Shown here: in pieces, positions 1-8,423 of the stretch
Layout of the letters: each line of letters begins with the position of its first letter
Numbering within the stretch: position 1 is the stretch's first letter
Origin: Phytohabitans sp037414955
GTDB taxonomy: Bacteria; Actinomycetota; Actinomycetes; Mycobacteriales; Micromonosporaceae
Direction of reading: 5' to 3'
DNA: 64,000 nt
Assembly: GCA_037414955.1 (NCBI GenBank)
Contig: JBBEWH010000069.1
Span: 1-64,000, forward strand
Program-made: the position numbers and the translations under genes
The notes under the pieces: model-generated
Database searches by the model: none
What the model saw: only the letters and a program-made list of their open reading frames with translations
What the model was told of the DNA's origin: nothing

Positions 1-47
1 TATCATATTGGCCCCGCCACACAAAAGTTTTCATACCGTCTGCGCCC

Positions 48-66
48 CACGCCCTGATCATGGGGA
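48..66. repeat. R1 palindrome, single remaining arm
   Basis: Only the right arm of an R1 element is seen (GCCCTGATCATGGG). The expected left arm upstream is absent. The TGA inside it, read on the minus strand, ends the nucleotidyltransferase gene that follows. Confidence 0.6.
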
Positions 67-636
67 CGGGGGGATGACGTGGACGCCGGGCCAGCGTTCG
101 GCGGGGCGGTGGCGCGCGAGCCGTTCCAGTGAGCGTTCGACGCTGATCCGCCGCGGGTTGTGCCGCCACACGCCGCTCAGCAAATCCCCGAGACCCAGCG
201 GCGCACACACCTCGATCTCGTCGCCGGCGCCCAGACGCACTCCGACCGCGGTGGCCGTCTCCGGCCAGGTCGCGATGGCGTCGGCGACCGAGTGCAGCGG
301 CGCCGCCGGCTCGCCGAACGTGGCCTCGTACCAGGTGTGGACCGCCGCCTGGTTCGTCGCCTCCCACGGCACGTCCGGCGCGCCCGCCGCGAGCTGCCGC
401 GTGGCGGAGTCGTCGCGGTCTCGGCTCAAGTCGGAGGGGTCGAAGAAGGCGACGTCGAGGTCCCGGACCTGCGACGGGTGAAACCCGCTGCCGTACAGCT
501 CACCCCACACCAGGTCGCGGATCGCACCAGCGCCGACCCACGCGTCCGGCAACCGAGCCGCCCGCACGATGCCCAACACCCAGACGTGCCACGACGAGGA
601 GCGGATCAACGCCCGCAGCCGTTCCACATCCGTCAT
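58..636 (-). CDS. DUF925-type nucleotidyltransferase family protein
   Basis: A 192-residue protein resembling the NTP_transf_6 (DUF925) family of small nucleotidyltransferase-fold proteins, whose substrate is unknown. Visible marks are AWVGAGAIRDLVW near residues 32-44, matching the family's WIGAGFVRN-like strand, and the acidic motif VRDLDVAFFD near residue 60, the expected metal-binding DxD. I chose the ATG at 636 because the family begins about 25 residues before the GAG motif and because GGGGGT lies about 12 bases upstream. A longer reading frame upstream adds residues with no family resemblance. Its stop codon is the TGA within a half copy of the R1 palindrome. It stands alone. Function beyond the fold is not known. 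Confidence 0.8.
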   Translation of the reverse strand: MTDVERLRALIRSSSWHVWVLGIVRAARLPDAWVGAGAIRDLVWGELYGSGFHPSQVRDLDVAFFDPSDLSRDRDDSATRQLAAGAPDVPWEATNQAAVHTWYEATFGEPAAPLHSVADAIATWPETATAVGVRLGAGDEIEVCAPLGLGDLLSGVWRHNPRRISVERSLERLARHRPAERWPGVHVIPPSP

Positions 637-1085
637 AGCCTGACCCCCGTGGATCCGAAGAAAGAGCTGGTGGTCATACAGCCGCTCAAGGATGGCACGT
701 GCGCTCACCGTCGAGGCCCACGTGATCTGCTGGTGATGGACGACGGCAAGCCGCACTGCCTAGCGGTATCCCGGCTGCTCCCCCGCGCCGTGCGGAGGCC
801 ATCGCCCGGCACACAGCCGAACGGGGCAGTGGCCGGGTCGGCCGGTCGGCGGCCGACCGGGCGGGCGCTGGACGACGACGCGCTGCGGCGAGCCGTGGTG
901 GCGCCAGATCAAGTCGCCACGATAGGGCCTCGATCGCGCGGCGAGGGGCGCCGCGTCGTCGCAGTCTTTCCCCCAAATGAGCTCGCGGTCGGTGGCCACA
1001 GACTACCGAAAAGGCACAAAGCGCCGCGACGCTTCGAGGTCGGCGCGACAGCCGCAAGATCGACACGGCCCGGTGGCACCCCGCA
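637..1085. other. Gene-free stretch
   Basis: No convincing gene is seen in this stretch. Frames are open on both strands because of the high GC content, but none has a ribosome binding site plus a recognisable motif. Together with the R3 and R2 palindromes that follow, it forms about 700 bases without a gene. Confidence 0.5.
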
Positions 1086-1150
1086 ATGCTCAGCGGTGAT
1101 GTGTGCACCTTATAGAGGGCTCGTAGGGTACGTAGCTCACCGCTGAGCAT
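1086..1150. repeat. R3 palindrome, copy 1
   Basis: Inverted repeat with 14-base perfect arms ATGCTCAGCGGTGA / TCACCGCTGAGCAT and a 37-base interior. Its reverse complement aligns with the R3 copy at 35180-35240, sharing GAxTACGTACC on one side and GGTxCA on the other. An R2 element follows within 35 bases, as at the second locus. Confidence 0.8.
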
Positions 1151-1181
1151 TCCGACCGCGCCAACCCGCGCGCCAGCGACG

Positions 1182-1264
1182 CCGATCAAGGACTTACGCG
1201 CCGATCATGGGCTCAGGCACCCGGATGAGAGATCCAACCATGTGCCCAAGCCCTTGATCGGCGA
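1182..1264. repeat. R2 repeat, copy A
   Basis: About 83 bases closely matching the copy at 35328-35410 and the reverse complement of the copy at 34961-35045. Shared blocks include GCACCCGGAT, GAGATC, TGCCCAAGCCCTTGATCGG. Inverted GATCAAGG motifs lie at the ends. Confidence 0.85.
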
Positions 1265-1336
1265 GGCGAGGCAACGGCGCGGCGCGGCAGCGGCGCGGCG
1301 GCGGCGCGGCAGCGGCGGGGAGGGGGTGGGAGGGGG

Positions 1337-2647
1337 TTAACGGAAGGCGGCGGTTAGTTCGTCGCGGATGATGGCGGCGTCGCCCTCCACGACCAGCGTG
1401 AGGCCGCCGGCACGCAGGTGTCCGGCCGCCGCGGCCGACACCGTCGCGACGTCCGCGGCCAGCAGCTCCGCGCGCAGCGCGGCGTGGTAGTCGTCCGGCA
1501 ACCCGTGTACGACCAGCGTGGCGAGCGCCCCCGCGATGGCACCCGGGGTCTGCAACTCGACGGAGAGCTGCCCGGCCCGCCACGCGCGCGCCACGGCCAG
1601 CTCCGCCTCCGTCACCCCCTCGGCCTGGGTGCGGGAGATCTCGCCGACCGTGTCGATCAGCGCCGGGACGGTGACGGCGGTCTGCACCGCCGAGCTGACC
1701 ACGAACCGGCCGAACCGCCGGGACTGACCGAACTCGCTGCGGATGCCGTACGTGTACCCGCGCACCTCGCGGATCAGGTGGTTGAGCCGGGACGTGAACG
1801 CGCCGCCGAGCACGGTGGCGGCGAGCGTCATCGACACGTAGTCGGGGTGCGACCGGTGCGGTGCCGCGTGCCCGAGCCGCAGCGTGGACTGCACCGAGCC
1901 GGGACGGTCGACGAGGACGATCCGGCGTTCGGCGGGCACCGCCACCGCCACCGGTCCAGCCGGCGAAGGGGTGGGCCCGCCGGCCCCGGCGAACACCGCA
2001 CCGGCGAGCGCGTCGAGGTCGATGCGGTCCAGGTCGCCGGCCACCAGCAGGGTGCCGGGCTGGCCCAACCACGTGCGGTGGTAGGACACGACGTCGTCGA
2101 CGGAGAGCCCGGCCACCGAGTCCGGGTCGCCGTGCAGCGGGCGGCCGTGCCGCTGATCGACGCCGAAGATGTCGGCGCGCAGGGCGGCGTCGGCGCGCGG
2201 CCCCGGCTCGGCCCAGTCCATGCGCAGCGCGGTCGCCTCGTCGTCGCGCACTCGGGCCACGTCGTCGGCGTCGAGGCGCGGCGTGCGGGTGGCCTCGGCG
2301 AGCAGCGCCACCGCCGCCGGCAACCGCTCGACCGGCACTTGCACGCCGATCCGGAACGAGTCCCAGTCCACCGTCGTGAACAGCTCCGCCCCGAGACCCT
2401 CGAGCGCCAGCGCGTACGCGGCCGAGTCGCGGCGCGCCGTACCCTCCTCGAGGGCTTTGGCGACGACGGCGGCGACCCCTTCGCGACCGGCCGGCTCCCG
2501 GCCGGCGCCGGCGTCGAGCAGCAGGACCGCGACGGCGAGTGCCTGGCCGGGCAGGTGGGCGGCGACGACGCCGTCGCGCCGGACCACCTGCGGGAAACGG
2601 TACGGCCGGGCCACGCCGGCCGGGGGCCGCTCGCTGATCAGCGTCAT
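1337..2647 (-). CDS. M16 family peptidase-like subunit, zinc site lost
   Basis: A 436-residue protein with the two-lobed M16 (insulinase/pitrilysin/processing peptidase) layout, but where the active subunit has HxxEH this one reads VAKALEEGT (residues 62-70). It therefore lacks the zinc ligands and is probably the non-catalytic partner. M16B enzymes of bacteria are commonly encoded as such an active/inactive pair that forms a clam-shell heterodimer degrading peptides. No signal peptide is seen, so it is likely cytoplasmic. Its start overlaps the stop of the catalytic gene by four bases (ATGA), so the two are almost certainly translationally coupled. This is the last gene of the pair. Confidence 0.9.
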   Translation of the reverse strand: MTLISERPPAGVARPYRFPQVVRRDGVVAAHLPGQALAVAVLLLDAGAGREPAGREGVAAVVAKALEEGTARRDSAAYALALEGLGAELFTTVDWDSFRIGVQVPVERLPAAVALLAEATRTPRLDADDVARVRDDEATALRMDWAEPGPRADAALRADIFGVDQRHGRPLHGDPDSVAGLSVDDVVSYHRTWLGQPGTLLVAGDLDRIDLDALAGAVFAGAGGPTPSPAGPVAVAVPAERRIVLVDRPGSVQSTLRLGHAAPHRSHPDYVSMTLAATVLGGAFTSRLNHLIREVRGYTYGIRSEFGQSRRFGRFVVSSAVQTAVTVPALIDTVGEISRTQAEGVTEAELAVARAWRAGQLSVELQTPGAIAGALATLVVHGLPDDYHAALRAELLAADVATVSAAAAGHLRAGGLTLVVEGDAAIIRDELTAAFR

Positions 2648-3975
2648 GCCTTCTCCTTGTCTGCGTCCGGGCGGGGTCGCGGAGCACCCGCCCGGGACTC
2701 AGTCGTGTAGCTCAGGGTGACCCGGCTCTCCGGGCGCAGCGCCCCGGCGACCACCTCGTCCACATCGGACCGGGTAACCGCCTGCCAGGCCGGGAGCCGC
2801 TCCCCCGCCTTGGCCGGGTCGCCGAACTGCGTCGCGTACCGGCTGAGCACGTCGGCGCGGCCAGCCACAGTGGACACCTGGCGCCACCACGCGGTGGCCA
2901 GCAGCGCCTGGGCCCGGTCCAGCTCTTCCTGGGTGATGCCGTCGGCGAGCCCGTCCAGCACCTCGACCAGCCCGGCTTCCAGCGTGGGCGCGTCGACGCC
3001 GTCGCGGGCGGTCGCGCTCACGATCAGCGGGGCCGGTGCGTGCGCCAGATCGATGCCGTACGCGGACACGAAGTCCGGCTGCGCCAGCCGGGCCCCGTCC
3101 GCCAGGCGCTGGTAGAGCCGGCTGCCCCGGCCGTTGCCCAGCACGGTCGCGAGCACCGTCACCGCGTCGTACTCGGGGCTGCCGAACGGGTAGGTGCGGT
3201 GCGCCAGGTAGACCCGGGGGGCGGGCACGTCGGACGGCACCGTCTCGCGGGCCGGCACCGTGATCGGCCGGATCGGCGTGCCCTCCGGACGGCGCGGCAG
3301 GTCCGGGCGCGCGGGCAGGCCGCCGAAGTACTTGTCGGCAAGCGCGAACACGTCGCTCGGTGTGGCGTCGCCCACCACCGAGAGCACCGCGTTGTTCGGC
3401 ACGTAGTACGTCGTGTGGAACGCCGCGAACGTCGCCAGGTCGGCGGCGTTGAGGTCGGCCATCGAGCCGATGGTGGCGTGGTGGTACGGGTGCCCGGGCG
3501 GGTAGAGCAGCGGCAGCAGGCGCAGCCACGCGTCACCGTAGGGCACGTTCTCGTACCGCTGGCGGCGCTCGTTCTTGACCACCTCGCGCTGGTTGTCGAG
3601 GGTCTCCTGGGTGAGCGCCGGCACCAGACCGCCCATGCGGTCGGCCTCCAGCCACAGCGCCAGCTCCAGATGCTCGGACGGCACGGTCTCGAAGTAGTTC
3701 GTGCGGTCCGGGTTCGTGGTGGCGTTGAGCGAGCCGCCGGAGCCCTGGATCAGCCGCATGTGCTCGGTCTTGGCCACGTGCACCGAGCCCTCGAACATCA
3801 GGTGCTCGAAGAGGTGCGCGAACCCGGTCTGGCCCTCGGGCTCGTGCCGCGAGCCCACGTCGTACCACAAATTGACCGCCACCACGGGCGCGGTGCGGTC
3901 CTCGCTGACCACGACGCGGAGGCCGTTGTCGAGGCGGGCGGTTTCGATAGGCCAAGGGAAACCGGTCGGCGACAT
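2644..3975 (-). CDS. M16 family zinc peptidase, catalytic subunit
   Basis: A 443-residue M16 metallopeptidase. The inverted zinc motif HLFEH sits at residues 54-58, followed by the expected downstream acidic region NQREVVKNERRQRYENVPYG that supplies the third ligand. The second lobe carries the typical GxGRGSRLYQRL substrate-binding region. There is no leader peptide. The expected reaction is cleavage of short unfolded peptides in the cytoplasm, with the inactive subunit encoded immediately downstream and overlapping by four bases. It is the first gene of a two-gene unit. The substrate cannot be told from sequence. Confidence 0.93.
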   Translation of the reverse strand: MSPTGFPWPIETARLDNGLRVVVSEDRTAPVVAVNLWYDVGSRHEPEGQTGFAHLFEHLMFEGSVHVAKTEHMRLIQGSGGSLNATTNPDRTNYFETVPSEHLELALWLEADRMGGLVPALTQETLDNQREVVKNERRQRYENVPYGDAWLRLLPLLYPPGHPYHHATIGSMADLNAADLATFAAFHTTYYVPNNAVLSVVGDATPSDVFALADKYFGGLPARPDLPRRPEGTPIRPITVPARETVPSDVPAPRVYLAHRTYPFGSPEYDAVTVLATVLGNGRGSRLYQRLADGARLAQPDFVSAYGIDLAHAPAPLIVSATARDGVDAPTLEAGLVEVLDGLADGITQEELDRAQALLATAWWRQVSTVAGRADVLSRYATQFGDPAKAGERLPAWQAVTRSDVDEVVAGALRPESRVTLSYTTESRAGAPRPRPDADKEKA

Positions 3976-4017
3976 GGCACGACGGTAGCGGACCGTGTCC
4001 CGCCAGCCACGTCCTCC

Positions 4018-4054
4018 CCATGATCAGGGCGTACGTCACGTAGTTCTACCTATG
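4018..4054. repeat. R1 palindrome, decayed
   Basis: CATGATCAGGGCGT followed by ACGTCACGTAGTTCTAC resembles the left half and loop of R1; the right arm is lost. It lies between the M16 pair and the LysR gene, both read leftward. Confidence 0.6.
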
Positions 4055-5006
4055 AGGCGGCCCCGAAGGCCGGGTGATCGCGCAGCCACCCGGCGTAGTT
4101 CGGGCGGCGATCGATCGTCTCCCGGTACGCCGCGACGGCGTGCGCGAACACCTCGGGCGCCACGCTCGCGGCGGCGCTCCCCGGACGCCACCCGAGCAGG
4201 TGCCGCCAGCGCAGCGGGGTGCCGGCCAGCGGGATCAGCGCGGCGCCCGGTATGGGCCGCGACATACCTTGGGCCAGCAGCACGGCGGCACCCGTGACGA
4301 CCAGGTCGGCGCAGGCGCTCGGCTCGGTCTCCAGGATCTGCCGCGGCGTGAAGCCGGCCCGCGCGCAGGCGGCGGCGAAGCAATCGAGGAAACAGCCGTC
4401 GCCGGGCGCGTTGGCCCATCGCTCGCCGGCCAGCTCGGCCAGCTCGATCTCGGTACGCCCGGCGAGCGGGTGCCGGTCGGACAGGAGCACCCATACCGCG
4501 TCGACACAGACGGGATGCCAGGTGAGACCGGACACACTGGGCATCGCGTCACCGCAGACGCCGACCAGCGCGTAGTCCAGCTTGTCCGCGAGCACCATCG
4601 CCGCGAGTTCATCGGTGGCCCAGGCGGTGTGCGTGGTGACCAGCGCGTCCGGGTACGCGGCGGCCAACCGGGGCACCAGGCCACCGACGATCGGCCCATT
4701 GGTCGCGCCGATCCGGAACCGGGTGATCGCCTCGCCCGCGTCGGCGAGCCGGGAGGCGTCGTCCATCAAGCCATCCACGGCCGTCATGAGTACCTTGGCC
4801 CGCGCCAGCACCAGCTCGCCCAGCGCGGTGGGCCGGGCGCCGCGCCGGTCCCGCTCGAAGAGTGGCCCGCCGAGGCGATGCTCGATGCGGCGGAGCTGCG
4901 CGGTCAGTGCCGCGTGCGCGAGTCCCAGCGCGGCGGCGGCCTTGGTCACGCTGCCGGTCTCCGCGACTGCGCAGACCAACCGGAGGTGGCGCAACTCAAG
5001 ATCCAT
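4050..5006 (-). CDS. LysR family transcriptional regulator
   Basis: A 318-residue LysR-type regulator. The winged helix-turn-helix occupies residues 1-60 (MDLELRHLRLVCAVAETGSVTKAAAALGLAHAALTAQLRR in outline), a linker helix follows, then a two-domain LysR substrate-binding region to about residue 295. The effector and targets cannot be inferred. It is read away from the metallophosphoesterase at 5129, and the 122 bases between the two starts contain a complete R1 palindrome, so a shared control region would have to work around that hairpin. No clear T-N11-A operator stands out. Confidence 0.93.
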   Translation of the reverse strand: MDLELRHLRLVCAVAETGSVTKAAAALGLAHAALTAQLRRIEHRLGGPLFERDRRGARPTALGELVLARAKVLMTAVDGLMDDASRLADAGEAITRFRIGATNGPIVGGLVPRLAAAYPDALVTTHTAWATDELAAMVLADKLDYALVGVCGDAMPSVSGLTWHPVCVDAVWVLLSDRHPLAGRTEIELAELAGERWANAPGDGCFLDCFAAACARAGFTPRQILETEPSACADLVVTGAAVLLAQGMSRPIPGAALIPLAGTPLRWRHLLGWRPGSAAASVAPEVFAHAVAAYRETIDRRPNYAGWLRDHPAFGAAS

Positions 5007-5053
5007 CTAAGTACCCCGATCGCGAGAGGCGCTCACATGTTCCCACAGCCCGC

Positions 5054-5113
5054 CCCATGATCAAGGCGTCCTTCATGTCGTTAGAACAACCACAGGGACG
5101 CCTTGATCATGGG
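5054..5113. repeat. R1 palindrome, full
   Basis: CCCATGATCAAGGCGTCC and its reverse complement flank a loop GTTAGAAC. It lies between two gene starts (LysR leftward, phosphoesterase rightward), so it cannot act simply as a 3'-end terminator. It ends only 15 bases before the rightward start codon. Confidence 0.9.
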
Positions 5114-5128
5114 AAGTAGGCTCGGCGC

Positions 5129-6655
5129 ATGCTCTGCGAGCCGTACCTGTTGGACCCGTGGCCCGACGGAGTGCACGTGGTGTGGCACACCGAGCGGCCG
5201 GAGCCGGCGCAGGCGGTGCTGGTCGGCGCGGCCGTCCCGGAGATGACCGGCGACGCGGCGCGCGCGGCGGCCACCGGCCCGGCGGACGAGGGGCGCGGCT
5301 GGCGGCGATTCCCGGCCGAGGCGCGCCCACTGTCGCGTACCCGGGAAGACGCCGAGTCGTCGGTGCCCGGCCGCCGGTACGACGCGGTGACGCGCCGCCC
5401 GGTGTACCGGCAGCTGGCCGCCGTGCGCGGCCTGTCACCGGGGCGGACGCCCTACCGGGTGGTGTCCGGATCGACCGTGACCGCCGTCTACAGCCTGGCG
5501 CCGGCGGCGCCCGCGGGGCAGCCGGTGCGGCTGCTGCTCAGCAGCGACCACCAGCTCAAACCGATGGTGCCGGCGAATCTCGCCCAGGCGGCGGACACGC
5601 TGGGCGCCGCGCTCGACGGGGTGCTGATGGCCGGCGACATGGTCAATGTGCCGGATCGGGCCAGCGACTGGTTCGACGCCACGGCGGCGCCAGCGTTCTT
5701 CCGCTCGTTCGCGCGTATCCTGCCGCACACGCCGATCTTCCCGGCGATCGGCAACCACGAGGTGATGGGGCGCTGGTCGGAGACCGCGACGCTCGACGAG
5801 CAGTTCAACCTCCCGCAGCCCGACCACTGGGACGTCACCACCTATGAGGAGATGTTCCCGGTGCCGGCCAGCGCGGACGGCGGCCCGCGCTGGTGGTCGC
5901 GCACCATCGGTGACGTGCACGTCATCACGCTGTTCGCCACGCAGATCTGGCGCCCGCCGGACCGCGAAGGGCGCGGCAAGTTCCAGGAGGCGCTGGCGGA
6001 CGTCGACGACCCGGAGCGCTGGGGGCACGGGCAGTTCATCTTCGAGCCGATCGGGCGCGGCTCACCGCAGTACCGCTGGCTGGCGGCCGAGTTGGAGACC
6101 GACGCGTTCCGCGACGCCCGCTACCGGGTGGTGATGTTCCATCACCCGAGCCACGGGCTCGGGCACGGCTCGGTGCCGCCCTTCACCGACCCCATCCCGC
6201 GCCGCGGCCCGAAAACCATCGAGTACGACTATCCGCTCGCCGACGACTACATCCTGCGCGACCTCGAACCACTGTTCTCCGCCGCCGGCGTCCACCTGGT
6301 CTTCAATGGACACTCGCACCTCTGGAACCGGTTCCGCAACGCGGCCGGCGTGCACTGGCTGGAAACGTCCAATGTGGGCAACAGCTACGGCGCGTTCCAC
6401 GCCGCCTCGGGCCAGTCCCGGATGCTTCCCGGCGGGTACGTGGAGCAGGGCGACCCGGGCGGGTTGGCCCCGATCGTGCCCACGATCGCGCCGCTGCGCG
6501 GCCCGGACGGCACGCCGCTGCCGTTCGTGGCGAGCAACCAGATCACGGTCTTCTCCGAGCTGGACTCGGCGGCCGGCGTGGTCCGCTCGTACCGCTTCGA
6601 CACCCGCACGCCGGACGACGCCGCGATTCTCTTCGACGAGTTCCCCCTCACATGA
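5129..6655 (+). CDS. Metallophosphoesterase, purple acid phosphatase-like
   Basis: A 508-residue calcineurin-type phosphoesterase. An N-terminal region of about 120 residues resembles a fibronectin-III-like purple acid phosphatase N-domain. The metal motifs follow in order: SSDHQ (Asp140), GDMVN (Asp170), GNHE (Asn209, His210), FHHP and NGHSHLW. The first motif lacks the usual DxH spacing, reading SSDHQ. No signal peptide is visible, which is unusual because many relatives are exported. The start is the ATG 16 bases after an R1 palindrome. The stop is the TGA inside a half R1 element, shared with the opposing DAHP synthase 3' end. The substrate is unknown. Confidence 0.88.
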   Translation: MLCEPYLLDPWPDGVHVVWHTERPEPAQAVLVGAAVPEMTGDAARAAATGPADEGRGWRRFPAEARPLSRTREDAESSVPGRRYDAVTRRPVYRQLAAVRGLSPGRTPYRVVSGSTVTAVYSLAPAAPAGQPVRLLLSSDHQLKPMVPANLAQAADTLGAALDGVLMAGDMVNVPDRASDWFDATAAPAFFRSFARILPHTPIFPAIGNHEVMGRWSETATLDEQFNLPQPDHWDVTTYEEMFPVPASADGGPRWWSRTIGDVHVITLFATQIWRPPDREGRGKFQEALADVDDPERWGHGQFIFEPIGRGSPQYRWLAAELETDAFRDARYRVVMFHHPSHGLGHGSVPPFTDPIPRRGPKTIEYDYPLADDYILRDLEPLFSAAGVHLVFNGHSHLWNRFRNAAGVHWLETSNVGNSYGAFHAASGQSRMLPGGYVEQGDPGGLAPIVPTIAPLRGPDGTPLPFVASNQITVFSELDSAAGVVRSYRFDTRTPDDAAILFDEFPLT

Positions 6656-6681
6656 TCAAGGCGTCCTTCACGGCGTTAGAA
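6651..6681. repeat. R1 palindrome, left half
   Basis: CATGATCAAGGCGTCCTTCA plus the loop CGTTAGAAC; the right arm is missing. It gives the TGA of the rightward phosphoesterase and the TAA (from the loop) of the leftward DAHP synthase, so two converging genes end in one half-element. Confidence 0.8.
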
Positions 6682-7773
6682 CGGCGGGGCGGGCGGCGTG
6701 GGCATGGGGGAGCGGGGGGCGGCGGCCGCGGAGGCCAGCGTTTCCAGCACCCGGACCGTGTCGTCCCAACCCACGCAGGCGTCGGTGACGGACTGGCCGT
6801 AGCGCAGCGGGCGGGTCGGGTCGAGGTCCTGCCGGCCCGGCTCGAGGAACGACTCCAGCATCACGCCGACGATGCCCCGCTGACCCGCCGTCATCTGCTC
6901 GGCGATGTCGGCGGCCACGAGCGGCTGGCGGGTGTGGTCCTTGCCACTGTTGTCGTGGCTGGCGTCGATGACCAGTCGCTCGGGCAGCCCCGCCGCGCGG
7001 AGCTGGTCGAGCGCGGCGGCCACATCGGCGGCGCCGTAGTTGGGCTTGCCCCGACCGCCGCGCAGCACCAGGTGGCAGTCCGCGTTACCGCGGGTGTGCA
7101 TGATCGCCGGCGTGCCCGACACGTCGATGCCCGGAAACACGTGCGGCACCCCGGCGGCCCGGATCGCGTCGACCGCGGTGGAGATCGCCCCGTCCGGACG
7201 GTTCTTCATGCCGATCGGCATGGACAGGCCGGAGGCCAGCTGGCGGTGCACCTGGCTCTCCACGGTGCGCGCGCCGATCGCACCCCACGCGACGGTGTCG
7301 GCGATGTACTGCGGCGTGATCGGGTCCAGAAACTCACAGCCCACCGGCAGGCCTTTGCGCAGGACTTCGATCAGCAGCGACCGGGCCGTCCGCAGCCCGG
7401 TGTTGACGTCGCCGGAGCCGTCCAGGCCCGGGTCGTTGATGAGGCCCTTCCAGCCGACCGTCGAGCGCGGCTTCTCGAAGTAGACCCGCATCACGATGAG
7501 CAGGTCGTCCGCGAGCCGCGCGGCGGTGGCGGCGAGCCGGTCGGCGTACTCGCGGGCGGCGGCCGGGTCGTGCACGGAGCACGGGCCGACCACGACCATG
7601 AGGCGGTCGTCGGTCCGGTCCAGGACGCCGGCCACCGCGCGGCGCCCGTCGAGCACGGCGGCGGACAGCTGGTCGTCGAGCGGTAGCTCGTGATGGAGAA
7701 GCGCGGGGGTCGTCAGCGGAACGACCTTGTCGATCCGCTGATCACTGACCCGCTGAATGCTGGGGAGAGTCAC
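6676..7773 (-). CDS. aroG: 3-deoxy-7-phosphoheptulonate (DAHP) synthase, class I
   Basis: A 365-residue class I (AroFGH-type) DAHP synthase, the first enzyme of the shikimate pathway, joining phosphoenolpyruvate and erythrose 4-phosphate. Family motifs include VGPCSVHD, EKPRSTVGWKG, GARTVESQVHRQLASG, LRGGRGKPNY and DASHDNSGKDH. The C-terminus has a short alanine/proline tail. The GTG at 7773 is preceded by GAGGA at a normal distance. A small hairpin (7785-7804, arms CGTCCGGG/CCCGGACG) sits just upstream of that site and could affect translation. The stop codon TAA comes from the loop of the R1 half-element. Most actinomycetes also carry a class II enzyme, which could make this one secondary. 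Confidence 0.96.
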   Translation of the reverse strand: MTLPSIQRVSDQRIDKVVPLTTPALLHHELPLDDQLSAAVLDGRRAVAGVLDRTDDRLMVVVGPCSVHDPAAAREYADRLAATAARLADDLLIVMRVYFEKPRSTVGWKGLINDPGLDGSGDVNTGLRTARSLLIEVLRKGLPVGCEFLDPITPQYIADTVAWGAIGARTVESQVHRQLASGLSMPIGMKNRPDGAISTAVDAIRAAGVPHVFPGIDVSGTPAIMHTRGNADCHLVLRGGRGKPNYGAADVAAALDQLRAAGLPERLVIDASHDNSGKDHTRQPLVAADIAEQMTAGQRGIVGVMLESFLEPGRQDLDPTRPLRYGQSVTDACVGWDDTVRVLETLASAAAAPRSPMPTPPAPPF

Positions 7774-7950
7774 CTTGCGATCCTCGTCCGGGCAGGCCCG
7801 GACGCAGCGGCGCGGGCGCAGCCCTTATGCCGGTGTGCGTGGGGTTGAGTGACGTCAGGTCATGGGGTCATGGCCGAGTCACCGGCACGCCGGCCGGCCT
7901 CGTAAACCATGGATACCATCGCGTCACGCCCGCCAAGATACCACTCCCGC

Positions 7951-8025
7951 CATGATCAAGGCGTCCCTGTGGTCCCCGCCCACCGCCCCTACACCACAGC
8001 CGACCACAGGGACGCCTTGATCATG
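7951..8025. repeat. R1 palindrome with enlarged loop
   Basis: Outer arms CATGATCAAGGCGTCCCTGTGGT / ACCACAGGGACGCCTTGATCATG enclose about 29 loop bases. The inner arm (TGTGGT/ACCACA) differs from other copies but is still complementary. It supplies the TGA of the leftward GlsB-type gene. Confidence 0.88.
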
Positions 8026-8302
8026 CTGTGGTGTGGCGGCGGGTGGAGCCGCCGGCCAGGCGGGCGGCGATCCAGACGAAGAGCACCGCGAGCGCGACCT
8101 GGATGATGTGCCGGATCCAGTCGATGCCCCTGGTTTCACCCACTCCCAGCCAGTCGGCGAGCACGCCGCCGATGAGAGCCGCCGCGATGCCGACGCCGAT
8201 GGTGAGCCAGACCGAGATGTTCTGGCGGCCGGGTAGCAGGAGTCGGCCCAGCATGCCGATGATCGCACCAGCGATGATTGCCCAGATAATCGTGCCGATC
8301 AT
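8021..8302 (-). CDS. GlsB/YeaQ/YmgE family stress-associated membrane protein
   Basis: A 93-residue protein starting MIGTIIWAIIAGAIIG, with three hydrophobic segments (about 2-21, 30-50, 68-86). The glycine-rich pattern is that of the transglycosylase-associated GlsB/YeaQ family, general-stress inner-membrane proteins whose biochemical role is not settled. I chose the ATG at 8302 because AAGGAGGT lies just upstream. The reading frame runs further upstream to 8701 but without family resemblance. The stop TGA lies inside an R1 palindrome. It is divergent from the penicillin-binding protein gene, with 121 bases between starts. Confidence 0.88.
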   Translation of the reverse strand: MIGTIIWAIIAGAIIGMLGRLLLPGRQNISVWLTIGVGIAAALIGGVLADWLGVGETRGIDWIRHIIQVALAVLFVWIAARLAGGSTRRHTTA

Positions 8303-8423
8303 AATGACCTCCTTGGCCCGAGCGTAGGACGTCACGAGGGTCCCGGGAGCCGAAACTGCGATACCGGACACATCCGGCCCCAGGGCACGGCCCACCCGAA
8401 ACCGGTCCACGTATGAAAGACCG

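Noticed and set aside
760..999. Remnant of a transposase or other gene
   Set aside because: The 79-residue frame has no transposase motif (DDE, HUH) and its composition is that of random GC-rich sequence.
160..1146. Long rightward open frame over the nucleotidyltransferase and the repeats
   Set aside because: It is antisense to a recognisable gene, crosses the R3 palindrome and its protein is Arg/Pro-rich without motifs, as expected of a shadow frame in high-GC DNA.
7785..7950. Attenuator with leader peptide before DAHP synthase
   Set aside because: A hairpin lies near the start, but the only short upstream frame has a single aromatic codon and no alternative stem-loop pair was found.
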